A stretch of DNA of 14,515 bases from CAUZEB01 sp963578655 (GCA_963578655.1 CAUZEB010000033.1:1-14515); one strand, 5' to 3'. Positions 7,550 through 13,888 are shown, counted from the stretch's first letter. The notes: generated by a model from the sequence alone, not told the origin. Program-made: numbers and translations.

Positions 7550-8118
7550 ATGAAGCATTATTTGTCGCGATCAACGGATTAGTAGGTCGATCCTACCTGG
7601 TAGACAAGATTGTCATGTTGATAATCAGTGATTATCTTGTACCTGGGGCATTGGGGTTATTGCTACTATCCATGTGGTTCATAGGCAAAAGCCAAGACAA
7701 ACGAGAAGAATATCAGATTGGAGTTTTCGTATGTTTAACATCAATGGCATTGTCGAATCTTACTGTTCTTGTGCTCAACACTTTCTATTTCAGGCCAAGG
7801 CCATTTATCGATCACGATGTTAATCTATTGTTTTACGAACCAACTGATCCATCGTTCCCTTCCAACGCCATAGCAGCGACATGTAGTATAGCCATGGGCA
7901 TTTTGGGAGTAAACAAGCAACTTAGTATTGTGCCTCTGATATTCGTCGGCCTCTATGGCCTGGCACGAATATATGCAGGTATTCACTATCCTCTTGATAT
8001 AGTAGGAGGGGCAGTAATTGCAGCTACAATAACGTTCTTGGTTTTCAAATTAAGTACATTAATAAGACCACTATTGACTACCGTCCTCAGGATTGGTCGA
8101 ATCCTTTGTGTTGCCTAA
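7537..8118 (+). CDS. PAP2-like membrane phosphatase homologue with altered active site
   Basis: Integral membrane protein of the PAP2/type 2 phosphatidic acid phosphatase fold, with hydrophobic stretches near 24-49, 62-83, 111-125, 129-145 and 155-170. The three PAP2 signatures are recognisable but changed. Motif 1 keeps the arginine-proline pairs (FRPRPF, 85-90) without the expected lysine seven residues before. Motif 2 reads FPSNA (107-111), where the family has PSxH, so the histidine is missing. Motif 3 keeps Arg144, His150 and Asp154 in ARIYAGIHYPLD. The start is TTG at 7537, overlapping the preceding gene by 13 bases. It could be an enzyme of a divergent subfamily or a lipid-binding non-enzyme. 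Fold assignment is good; lipid phosphatase activity is doubtful. Confidence 0.85.
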   Translation: MASIDEALFVAINGLVGRSYLVDKIVMLIISDYLVPGALGLLLLSMWFIGKSQDKREEYQIGVFVCLTSMALSNLTVLVLNTFYFRPRPFIDHDVNLLFYEPTDPSFPSNAIAATCSIAMGILGVNKQLSIVPLIFVGLYGLARIYAGIHYPLDIVGGAVIAATITFLVFKLSTLIRPLLTTVLRIGRILCVA

Positions 8119-8127
8119 TTACAAAAG

Positions 8128-8157
8128 GGTTGATACATATTTACCAAATAATCAACC
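8128..8157 (+). terminator. Two-part hairpin after the PAP2-like gene
   Basis: GGTTGAT (8128-8134) pairs with ATCAACC (8151-8157), and inside it TATTT pairs with AAATA around an ACC loop. It begins ten bases after the stop codon. No T-run follows, so Rho-independent termination is uncertain, but its position suits a 3'-end element of the ilvE unit. Confidence 0.45.
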
Positions 8158-8164
8158 AACCATG

Positions 8165-8199
8165 AGGATTAATCCTATATTATTCTAAGAAACGTTTCT
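8165..8199. promoter_or_regulatory. Two perfect 12-bp palindromes upstream of the SDR gene
   Basis: AGGATTAATCCT (8165-8176) and AGAAACGTTTCT (8188-8199) are each exact palindromes, centred 23 bp apart and ending 33 bp before the SDR start. The second has the AAACGTTT core with a central CG that is common in LacI-family operators. The likely promoter AT-rich stretch (TATATTATT) lies between them, so binding could block transcription. No regulator gene is present in the window. Confidence 0.45.
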
Positions 8200-8231
8200 A
8201 TTACATAAAGCGAATTAAGGAGGACAGAAAG

Positions 8232-8999
8232 GTGAATTTGGTAAGTAACAATAAGATAGCGATCATAACAGGTGCAGGCAGTGGTATTGGTAGACATACC
8301 GCCCTAAGATTTCTAGAAGATGGCTACACTGTTGTGTTGGCCGGACGTCGATTAGAAGCTCTAGAAAGTACGAAAAGGGAATCGAAAAATAATGGTTCGA
8401 GGGCGTTATTAGTACCCACAGACGTAAGTGATCCAGGCTCGATCAGACAACTATTCAGAAGGACAGCAGAGGAATATGGACGACTAGACGTTTTATTTAA
8501 CAACGCCGGCATCGGTTCGCCACGTGACATTTTATTCGAAGATCTCGATTTTACCCAATGGAAGGCAGTTGTTGACACTAATCTTACAGGTTCATTCGTT
8601 TGTTCTCAGGAAGCATTTAAATTAATGAAATCCCAAACACCGATGGGGGGTCGAATAATTAATAATGGCTCAATATCTGCGCACGTACCTCGTCCCAATT
8701 CAGCTCCTTACACTTCTACCAAACATGCCATCACAGGTCTAACCAAAGCTACTTCATTAGACGGACGGAAATACAACATTGCATGCGGGCAAATAGACAT
8801 AGGGAACGCTCACACCGCTATGACTGCACGCTCTGAATCTGGTACTGCTCAAGCTAACGGTACAGTCATGATCGAGCCTACCATGGACGTCGATAACGTT
8901 GCTAAAGCCGTTTTATATATGGCAAGTCTGGCATTAGACACCAATGTTCAATTTATGACAGTTATGGCTACAACTATGCCATACATCGGCCGAGGTTAA
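8232..8999 (+). CDS. Short-chain dehydrogenase/reductase (classical SDR)
   Basis: NAD(P)(H)-dependent oxidoreductase with a Rossmann fold. TGAGSGIG (13-20) binds the cofactor and NNAG (90-93) is the structural motif. The catalytic set is Asn117, Ser147, Tyr160 and Lys164 (YTSTK), all present. AGRR (37-40) at the end of the second strand, with basic residues, suggests NADP preference. At 255 aa it is full length. GTG is chosen as the start because AAGGAGG (8217-8223) lies eight bases upstream. Substrate cannot be told from sequence: this is a large family, and the region after the active site (IDIGNAHTAMT) is not diagnostic to me. It is probably transcribed on its own from the palindrome-rich region upstream, and converges with the ArsC-like gene. 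Confidence 0.93.
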   Translation: MNLVSNNKIAIITGAGSGIGRHTALRFLEDGYTVVLAGRRLEALESTKRESKNNGSRALLVPTDVSDPGSIRQLFRRTAEEYGRLDVLFNNAGIGSPRDILFEDLDFTQWKAVVDTNLTGSFVCSQEAFKLMKSQTPMGGRIINNGSISAHVPRPNSAPYTSTKHAITGLTKATSLDGRKYNIACGQIDIGNAHTAMTARSESGTAQANGTVMIEPTMDVDNVAKAVLYMASLALDTNVQFMTVMATTMPYIGRG

Positions 9000-9028
9000 A
9001 ATATAGGCACCAGGAAACCGACTCCAAG

Positions 9029-9123
9029 GGAAAACTTCTTGATTGACAAGCTAATTCGTAGGTTCTCAAGTGGTTTCTTTACTCCGCTGATTAGTTTATG
9101 TCGCACGAAATAAGAAGTTTTCC
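9029..9123. repeat. 95-bp inverted-repeat structure between convergent genes
   Basis: GGAAAACTTCTT (9029-9040) and AAGAAGTTTTCC (9112-9123) are perfect 12-bp inverted repeats. A second pair, TTCGT (9055-9059) and ACGAA (9105-9109), nests inside. The whole lies between the SDR stop (8999) and the ArsC-like stop (9139). It may act as a two-way transcription end, or be a short non-autonomous mobile element (MITE-like). No clear target-site duplication flanks it. Confidence 0.5.
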
Positions 9124-9138
9124 ACGAATGTAGAACAT

Positions 9139-9486
9139 CTATATGAGCATTTGCTGTATAGCTTTCAAATCTGCACCAATAACTATTCTGCATCTATAGT
9201 AAACAATAGGCCGCCTTATCAATCTTGGCTCCTGAAACATGAAGCCTAACAAATCTCCGTCTGCCAAGTTATCCTTGGAAACACCCAGTTTTTTAAAGGA
9301 AGGACTCCGCCAAGAGAATATTTTTCCCGGCTCTACTATTTTTGATAATTCTTTTAGTTCGTCTTCTGTAAAACGTTCTTTGAAAAAGTCCCTCTCTACT
9401 AGACTAATCTCGTTTTGTGACAGCAACGCTCTCACTTTCTTACATGAGCCTCATTTATTCCAGTAATAAAAACGCGCAACAGGCAT
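9139..9486 (-). CDS. Candidate selenoprotein: ArsC/Spx-family thioredoxin-fold protein with Sec in a UxxC motif
   Basis: Read from ATG at 9486, the frame gives MPVARFYYWNK, TGA, GSCKKVRALL and then about 91 more residues: 115 aa in all with one in-frame TGA at codon 12 (9451-9453). The family's redox pair is CxxC after a YxxPxC-like strand, so the TGA replaces the first Cys (U12-G-S-C15). Downstream, ERDFFKERFTEDELKEL and PRLIRRPIV (87-95) are typical ArsC/Spx/YffB features, and the length is normal for the family. AAGGAG (9493-9498) lies six bases before the ATG, which supports translation from there. Without Sec insertion the product is an 11-aa peptide. The GTG at 9435 has no ribosome site and would lack the active site. 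A SECIS-like hairpin follows the TGA. The role is probably a thiol/selenol reductase; arsenate reduction specifically is not shown. Alternative: a recent nonsense mutation. Confidence 0.8.
9417..9435 (-). promoter_or_regulatory. Bacterial SECIS-like hairpin downstream of the in-frame TGA
   Basis: On the - strand GTGAGAGC, loop GTT, GCTGTCAC: seven base pairs with one central G-G mismatch. The loop starts 23 nt after the TGA at 9453-9451. The loop opens with G then U. Known bacterial SECIS elements have a short apical loop with a G among its first two bases at roughly 16-37 nt from the UGA. The structure lies within the coding region, as expected in bacteria. Confidence 0.6.
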
Positions 9487-9520
9487 ACAAAGCTCCTTCC
9501 TATCCTATCGATCGTATCCG

Positions 9521-9540
9521 CTCATAACGTACATTATGAG
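9521..9540. promoter_or_regulatory. 20-bp near-palindrome upstream of the ArsC-like gene
   Basis: CTCATAA (9521-9527) and TTATGAG (9534-9540) are exact inverted repeats around CGTACA, and only one pair of the 20 is mismatched. It lies 34 bp before the ATG of the candidate selenoprotein gene, a suitable place for a repressor or a leader hairpin. A TATAAT is present on the - strand further up (9645-9650), without a good -35 at standard spacing. The rest of the 248-nt gap to hom shows nothing else definite. Confidence 0.4.
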
Positions 9541-9734
9541 TTCCAATATCGGAATTGAGGAGGAGGATCTTGTGATAAACGGAAGATTTAAATCGTTGAG
9601 AGAACCGAACTGTCAATTCCACACGTCCTAGCTGCTTAAGTTTAATTATAGAGAGTCTCCTCAATCTCAATAACTAAGCTCTCCATATAAATATCTCGTG
9701 ATCTTAAGTGTGAATCTGTCTGAAGAATCAATTT

Positions 9735-11039
9735 CTACTCCTCAACCCTTACAATACTACCTATCGAATTAACCACTTCTAGTTCCTTCAACACAGCTAT
9801 TGCTTGTCTCAATGTAACCTCCTTAGCCTTGTGCGTCATAAGAACTATTTCGGCTCCACGTATCTTTTGGTGTGCTTCCTTCTGTATTGCAGAAGAAATA
9901 CTTATGTCGAGATCGCCCAATATTTTACACACCTTTGCAAACACCCCTGGACTATCGGCAACATTAAGCCTTATGTAATATTTAGTCTGAAGATCAGTTA
10001 TAGGGCTGATCTTCAGATTGTTTGAAATACGTTGTGGTATATTTATTCCGCCTTTCTCATTTATACTTATGCCTAAATCAAGGATATTGGCAATTATTGA
10101 ACTCGCTGTCGGGAGAGGCCCTGCACCAGGTCCGATGAACAGCACTTTACCCGCTAGATCTGTTTCTATTTCAATGGCATTCAGAACTCCGTTGACCTTA
10201 CCGATCATCTCTTCTGAACGCACAAAAGCTGGATGGACCCTAACTTGTATCAAGTCCTCACGACGGCTAGCAATCGCTAACAATTTGATGACGTATCCCA
10301 ACTCTCTGGCATACACAAAATCCTGCGACGTCAGTTCGGTTATACCTTCACAATACACATCTGTATCTTTCACAACCCTACCAAAAGCCAAGGTGGACAG
10401 TATCGCCAATTTATATGCCGCGTCGATACCTTTCACATCGTTACTAGGATCGCTTTCCGCATACCCTAATGATTGAGCCTGAGTTAGAGCTGTCTTTAAA
10501 TCCAAGTTTTCTCTGTCCATTTTTGTCAGGATATAGTTAGTAGTGCCATTAATTATTCCGTATATATTAATGATTGCATTGGCAGGTAAATCTCTGCATA
10601 ATGGCCCAATTATTGGAGTGCCTCCAGCAACGCTCGCTTCGAATAACACCCTGACACCCTTCTCCCGAGCAGCAGTCATTATAACCATCCCATGTTTTGC
10701 CATCACTTCCTTATTGGCAGTAACAACATGTTTTCCAGATTCGATCGCCTTAATAATGAAATCAAGGGCAGGTTGTTCTCCCCCAATCACTTCTATGATT
10801 ATATCCACGTCTTCGTTATTCAAAATATCATCATATGTGATGGTAAGAATATCCGGTGGTAATTTTACAGACCGATCCTTAGAAGGATCTTTCACAAGTA
10901 CTTGTTTTATCGACAAGGGTTTACCTATCAAACTTTGTAAGTAATCTTTCTTTTTGGATAGTACTTCTACCACACCACTTCCGACAACTCCCAGACCGAG
11001 TAAACCGATACCAATGGAATTCTTCATGTTTAATGCCAT
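9735..11039 (-). CDS. hom: Homoserine dehydrogenase with C-terminal ACT domain
   Basis: Reduces aspartate-4-semialdehyde to homoserine with NAD(P)H, the branch point to threonine and methionine. The Rossmann motif GLGVVGSG is at 15-22, VTANKEVMAKHG at 106-117, EASVAGGTPIIGPL at 134-147 and NGTTNYIL at 164-171. The catalytic block DPSNDVKGIDAAYK (197-210) supplies Asp201, Asp206 and Lys210, with the spacing known from yeast HSD. Residues from about 353 to 431 form an ACT domain (RLNVADSPGVFAKVCKILG), which in this family mediates threonine feedback control. The 434-aa length is standard. A second Met at residue 5 is an alternative start; neither has a strong ribosome site. It lies 92 nt after the parvulin gene on the same strand and may be an extension of that operon. 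Confidence 0.97.
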   Translation of the reverse strand: MALNMKNSIGIGLLGLGVVGSGVVEVLSKKKDYLQSLIGKPLSIKQVLVKDPSKDRSVKLPPDILTITYDDILNNEDVDIIIEVIGGEQPALDFIIKAIESGKHVVTANKEVMAKHGMVIMTAAREKGVRVLFEASVAGGTPIIGPLCRDLPANAIINIYGIINGTTNYILTKMDRENLDLKTALTQAQSLGYAESDPSNDVKGIDAAYKLAILSTLAFGRVVKDTDVYCEGITELTSQDFVYARELGYVIKLLAIASRREDLIQVRVHPAFVRSEEMIGKVNGVLNAIEIETDLAGKVLFIGPGAGPLPTASSIIANILDLGISINEKGGINIPQRISNNLKISPITDLQTKYYIRLNVADSPGVFAKVCKILGDLDISISSAIQKEAHQKIRGAEIVLMTHKAKEVTLRQAIAVLKELEVVNSIGSIVRVEE

Positions 11040-11131
11040 CCAATCAAGTAAGATCTAAATTGTAGATTTGTTAGATCAATGATCTTGTGAACGATGGGAC
11101 ACATATCTCCCACTTTCTCAAAAGCAAGAAC

Positions 11132-12247
11132 TTAAAACCCTAGCTGCTGAAGTGGGCTCTTTGGAGCAGGTGTAGGAGTAATAGAAGATGATATTCCAAG
11201 CTGAGCTATCATCCAATTGTAAATGTCTGAATTAAATAGCGCAAAAACCTCGTGATTCTCTCGCTCTTTATTCAACCAATCTTGAAGAGCGTTCGTCTTA
11301 AGCTTTTCTCTACTGTTTGCATCGATTGCTCGTGTCTGCTGGCGTTCCGCAATCATAAAGAAGATGATGTCCGTATTAGTAGGGTTTTCATAATCTGACG
11401 TCGGAGAACTTAATTCACCTGGTTCTAACGAGAAGATAATATCGTCAAAATTCTCGAAAATGCCAGGAGTAATCCAGCCTATCTCTCCACCTTTACGTAT
11501 TGTTTCTGGATCATCTCGAGAGAATTCTCTAACAATACCCTTATATAGACCTCTGAGCTCATCTGCATCTTTGGCATCACCAATACTGTCCTTGAATTTA
11601 TCTTGCATGATTAGAATTGCATCATTTTGTCGCATTGTCAGGCGATATAAATGGACATGCTTTCCTATACTAGGAACAGTTTCGCCAATATATTGGCGAA
11701 ACTTTCCTCTTAGCATAGATTTCCTTATCAAATCGTGATGCTCCGACTCAGAGAGCTGGATGGCATTTAAATACTGAAGATAAGTTTCGCGAAACTCCCT
11801 ATCTGCTTGCTTAGGCGTCTTGTATGGATCTGGACGAGGTCCTATAAGGTATTTTATCCGAGCGTCCACTTCGCCTTCAGAAACAGTTACTCCCAAACTG
11901 GGTGCAGACTGGGCTATGATCTCATTTTCAACTATGACTTGAAGCGACTGAAAGATTTCTGAACTTGTACTGAATTGACCACCAAAGAATTCTGCACCCT
12001 TTTGCTTGACGCGTAGTAATTTCACCATATCACCGCGAGTATACTCCACATCATTAACTTTAACGACTAACTGCTGAGGTGGCATGACAAAAATGACCAC
12101 ATATCCGGCAACTATTATGCCCATAACCATCAGAAGAAGGATTCCTATAAGCCCAAGAGCAATACGTTGCCTTCGCTGTCCCTCTTTTCTCAAATCGGGA
12201 TCGCGTCTACGGTCACCTCTAAACGGTATTCTCCTCTTGCTTACCAC
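11132..12247 (-). CDS. Membrane-anchored parvulin-type peptidyl-prolyl isomerase (SurA/PrsA-like)
   Basis: Extracytoplasmic folding helper. A basic N-terminal tail (1-28, rich in Arg) precedes one membrane segment (about 29-55), so the protein is anchored with its C-terminal bulk outside the cytoplasm. Residues 60-190 resemble the SurA N-terminal helical chaperone domain (IVENEIIAQSAPSLGVTVSE). The parvulin-like domain spans about 198-305, including GGEIGWITPGIF (253-264) and FSLEPGELSSP (272-282). There is no lipobox, unlike PrsA. A Pro-rich tail (TPTPAPKSP) ends the protein. The start is GTG at 12247, weakly supported by a GGTGGTGA stretch upstream. It follows rpsR by 52 nt, so it is likely co-transcribed with the ribosomal genes. 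Isomerase activity is not certain because parvulin active-site residues vary. Confidence 0.88.
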   Translation of the reverse strand: MVSKRRIPFRGDRRRDPDLRKEGQRRQRIALGLIGILLLMVMGIIVAGYVVIFVMPPQQLVVKVNDVEYTRGDMVKLLRVKQKGAEFFGGQFSTSSEIFQSLQVIVENEIIAQSAPSLGVTVSEGEVDARIKYLIGPRPDPYKTPKQADREFRETYLQYLNAIQLSESEHHDLIRKSMLRGKFRQYIGETVPSIGKHVHLYRLTMRQNDAILIMQDKFKDSIGDAKDADELRGLYKGIVREFSRDDPETIRKGGEIGWITPGIFENFDDIIFSLEPGELSSPTSDYENPTNTDIIFFMIAERQQTRAIDANSREKLKTNALQDWLNKERENHEVFALFNSDIYNWMIAQLGISSSITPTPAPKSPLQQLGF

Positions 12248-12299
12248 CCGTCACCACCCAAACTTCACGAATTGACACATTGTACTTTCATGAGTATAT

Positions 12300-13007
12300 T
12301 TACGCCTTTCCTTTCTCTTTTTCATCAGATACCGCTTCCGAAGACATCTGGCTCGTTTCCTCATTCCCTGCGGTTTCTGATACGTCTATATCATGCTCAG
12401 CCACAGTTGGCTCCACTGACTCTGAGGTATTATTAACCTCCTCAGTAGTTGCCGCTTCAGCTACGGCTGACTCCACTGACTCTGAGGTATTATTAACCTC
12501 CTCAGTAGTTGCCGCTTCAGCTACGGCTGACTCCACTGACTCTGAGGTATTATTAACCTCCTCAGTAGTTGCCGCTTCAGCTACGGCTGGCCTACGGCGA
12601 GGGGCCCAGCTTTGAGCAGGCATACGATGAGTCTGACTCAATGGCAACATTGCCAACATCCTTGCACGCTTAATTGCCGATATCAAACGCCTCTGGTGTT
12701 TGGCACAATTACCAGTTCTTCTCCTACCTTCCATTTTAAATCGTTCGGAAAGGAATCTTCTGAGCCGATCTACATCTTTGTAATCTATATGTTTAACTTT
12801 ATCGACGCAAAAATGGCACAGTTTCCTTCGAGCATAATATCTAGGACGTCCACCTGGACGCCTGCCACCTGAGAAGCCCTGTCTGCCACCTGGGGGGCCC
12901 GTCCTACCGCCTGAGAAGCCCGGTCTGCCACCTGGGGGGCCTGTCCTACCGCCAAAACCAGATCTTTCTCCACCTCCCTGTCTTCCACTACTAGATGTTG
13001 TTGTCAT
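12300..13007 (-). CDS. rpsR: Ribosomal protein bS18 with long N- and C-terminal extensions
   Basis: Small-subunit protein that pairs with S6 on the platform of the 30S. The S18 core is clear at about 57-128: YYARRKLCHFCVDKVKHIDY, then RFLSERF, then GRRRTGNCAKHQRRL and IKRARMLAMLPLSQTHR. Typical S18 is about 70-90 aa; this one is 235. The first 55 residues are Gly/Arg/Pro-rich with a 14-residue repeat (GRTGPPGGRPGFSG-like). From 141 on there is an acidic, low-complexity tail with three copies of a 20-residue unit (AVAEAATTEEVNNTSESVES). CHFC (64-67) plus Cys101 and His104 could bind zinc. Translation starts at ATG 13007 with a weak AGGAA seven bases upstream. It follows ssb by 43 nt in the classic rpsF-ssb-rpsR order. 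Confidence 0.95.
   Translation of the reverse strand: MTTTSSSGRQGGGERSGFGGRTGPPGGRPGFSGGRTGPPGGRQGFSGGRRPGGRPRYYARRKLCHFCVDKVKHIDYKDVDRLRRFLSERFKMEGRRRTGNCAKHQRRLISAIKRARMLAMLPLSQTHRMPAQSWAPRRRPAVAEAATTEEVNNTSESVESAVAEAATTEEVNNTSESVESAVAEAATTEEVNNTSESVEPTVAEHDIDVSETAGNEETSQMSSEAVSDEKEKGKA
12411..12589. repeat. 60-bp tandem repeat, three copies, in the rpsR 3' part
   Basis: Units 12411-12470, 12471-12530 and 12531-12589 are identical apart from the last base of the truncated third copy. The period is a multiple of three, so the frame is kept and 20 residues are added per copy. Exact identity, including third codon positions, points to recent copy-number growth or ongoing homogenisation. Confidence 0.97.
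12868..12951. repeat. 42-bp tandem repeat, two copies, in the rpsR 5' part
   Basis: Units 12868-12909 and 12910-12951 differ at two positions. Each encodes 14 residues of the Gly/Arg/Pro-rich head of S18. Further degenerate copies may flank it (GFSGGRRPGG and GFGGRTG at the ends). Confidence 0.9.
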
Positions 13008-13050
13008 TTCTCATTTCCTAATTATCTATATAATACTCAAACCGCCTACA

Positions 13051-13485
13051 TTACCACGGTAGGTCTTCAGCATTTTCAACGGATACACTGGTACCGATGC
13101 CATCACCGGATACACTGGTACCGATGTCATCACCCTCCGATGAACCCGTGTTAGAACTTCTATCTAAGAATAACACGTTACTAGCCACTATTTCATTTCT
13201 AAAACGTGTTTGGCCGTCTTGCCCCGTCCATGAATGACTCTTGAGTCGACCTTCGCAGAATATCCTTCGACCCTTAGCGAGATATTGATTACACCGTTCT
13301 CCCAACTGATTCCAGGCAACTATAGTAAACCATTCCGTTTCCTGTCTCCGTTCACCATCAGAAGTGGTGTAAGTCCGTCCTGTAGCCAATCGAAAGGAGG
13401 TTACTGGATTACCATTAGGTGTATATTTCATTTCAGGATCGGTTCCCACATTGCCGATAACTAACATTTTATTCAGTCCGGCCAT
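13051..13485 (-). CDS. ssb: Single-stranded DNA-binding protein
   Basis: Binds and protects single-stranded DNA in replication, repair and recombination. The OB-fold covers residues 1-109: NKMLVIGNVGTDPEMKYTPNG (5-25), TEWFTIVAWN (50-59), YLAKGRRIFCEGRLKSHSW (68-86) and FRNEIVASNVLFLD (95-108). The linker is short, acidic and repetitive (GDDIGTSVS then GDGIGTSVS). The tip is EDLPW, ending in Trp where most bacterial SSBs end DDDIPF; an acidic tip of this kind docks partner proteins. The 144-aa length is on the short side but normal. AAGGAG lies seven bases before the ATG. It sits between rpsF (60 nt) and rpsR (43 nt), the conserved bacterial arrangement. Confidence 0.97.
   Translation of the reverse strand: MAGLNKMLVIGNVGTDPEMKYTPNGNPVTSFRLATGRTYTTSDGERRQETEWFTIVAWNQLGERCNQYLAKGRRIFCEGRLKSHSWTGQDGQTRFRNEIVASNVLFLDRSSNTGSSEGDDIGTSVSGDGIGTSVSVENAEDLPW
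13081..13134. repeat. 27-bp tandem duplication in the ssb tail
   Basis: GGATACACTGGTACCGATG plus an eight-base end occurs at 13081-13107 and 13108-13134 with one C/T difference. It encodes nine residues, GD(D/G)IGTSVS, in the flexible linker and leaves both the OB-fold and the acidic tip intact. Confidence 0.92.
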
Positions 13486-13545
13486 TAGTTCTCTCCTTTC
13501 TGAGAGTTAACAATGAATTTGACAGATAACGATTAGCATAGAACA

Positions 13546-13842
13546 CTAAATCTTCATCAACAAATATCTAAGTATGTCTCCGGAAGCATTTAGACTTCTG
13601 TCGAGTTCTTTAACACTCTGAGTGTCAAGTTCAAATTTAGTTAGCATGTACGTTCCTTCTTGGAACTTACGTATCGGATAAGCCAGTTGACGCAATCCCC
13701 AATTATCTTGCTCCAAAACGGATCCTCCATGTGAGTTAACGTACTCTTCAATTTTATCCACTGTAGAAATTACTTGGTCTTCGTTAGCCTCTGGACTGAT
13801 GACCAACATAAGCTCATAATTCCGTTTTAGCTGACTAACCAA
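13546..13842 (-). CDS. rpsF: Ribosomal protein bS6
   Basis: Small-subunit protein that forms a dimer with S18 on the 30S platform. The sequence NYELMLVISPEANEDQV, then DKIEEYVNSHGGSVLEQDNWGLRQLAYPIRK in outline, then EGTYMLTKFELD is characteristic of S6. I start at TTG 13842: GGGGAG (13849-13854) lies six bases upstream, and the 98-aa product has the usual length. The frame extends further to an ATG at 13908, but that would put 22 unrelated residues in front and would begin upstream of the predicted transcription start, so it is rejected. First gene of the rpsF-ssb-rpsR operon. No clear S6:S18 autoregulatory leader can be recognised in the short 5' leader of about 40 nt. Confidence 0.96.
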   Translation of the reverse strand: MVSQLKRNYELMLVISPEANEDQVISTVDKIEEYVNSHGGSVLEQDNWGLRQLAYPIRKFQEGTYMLTKFELDTQSVKELDRSLNASGDILRYLLMKI

Positions 13843-13888
13843 TATCGACTCCCCTTTAAAGTTCTGTTTGAGATAATAATCCCAACAA

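Noticed and set aside
8996..9193. 65-codon - strand frame between the SDR and ArsC-like genes
   Set aside because: No ribosome site, overlaps the end of the ArsC-like gene in another frame, and covers the inverted repeat. Looks like chance.
9139..9435. 98-aa ArsC-like protein starting at GTG 9435
   Set aside because: No Shine-Dalgarno before the GTG and it would lack both active-site residues. The same frame continues upstream through one TGA to a well-placed ATG.
9451..9453. TGA read as tryptophan or glycine by a changed genetic code
   Set aside because: No other gene has an internal TGA, although several kilobases of coding sequence are visible. Tryptophan is coded TGG, and the aligned family residue is Cys.
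10018..10944. Long + strand frames inside hom
   Set aside because: Shadows of a well-conserved homoserine dehydrogenase on the other strand.
12411..12589. CRISPR-like array
   Set aside because: The units are contiguous with no unique spacers and are in frame within rpsR.
12280..12615. Repetitive + strand frame over the 60-bp repeats
   Set aside because: It is the reverse reading of the rpsR acidic tail. The repeats keep frame on both strands, so its length is an artefact.
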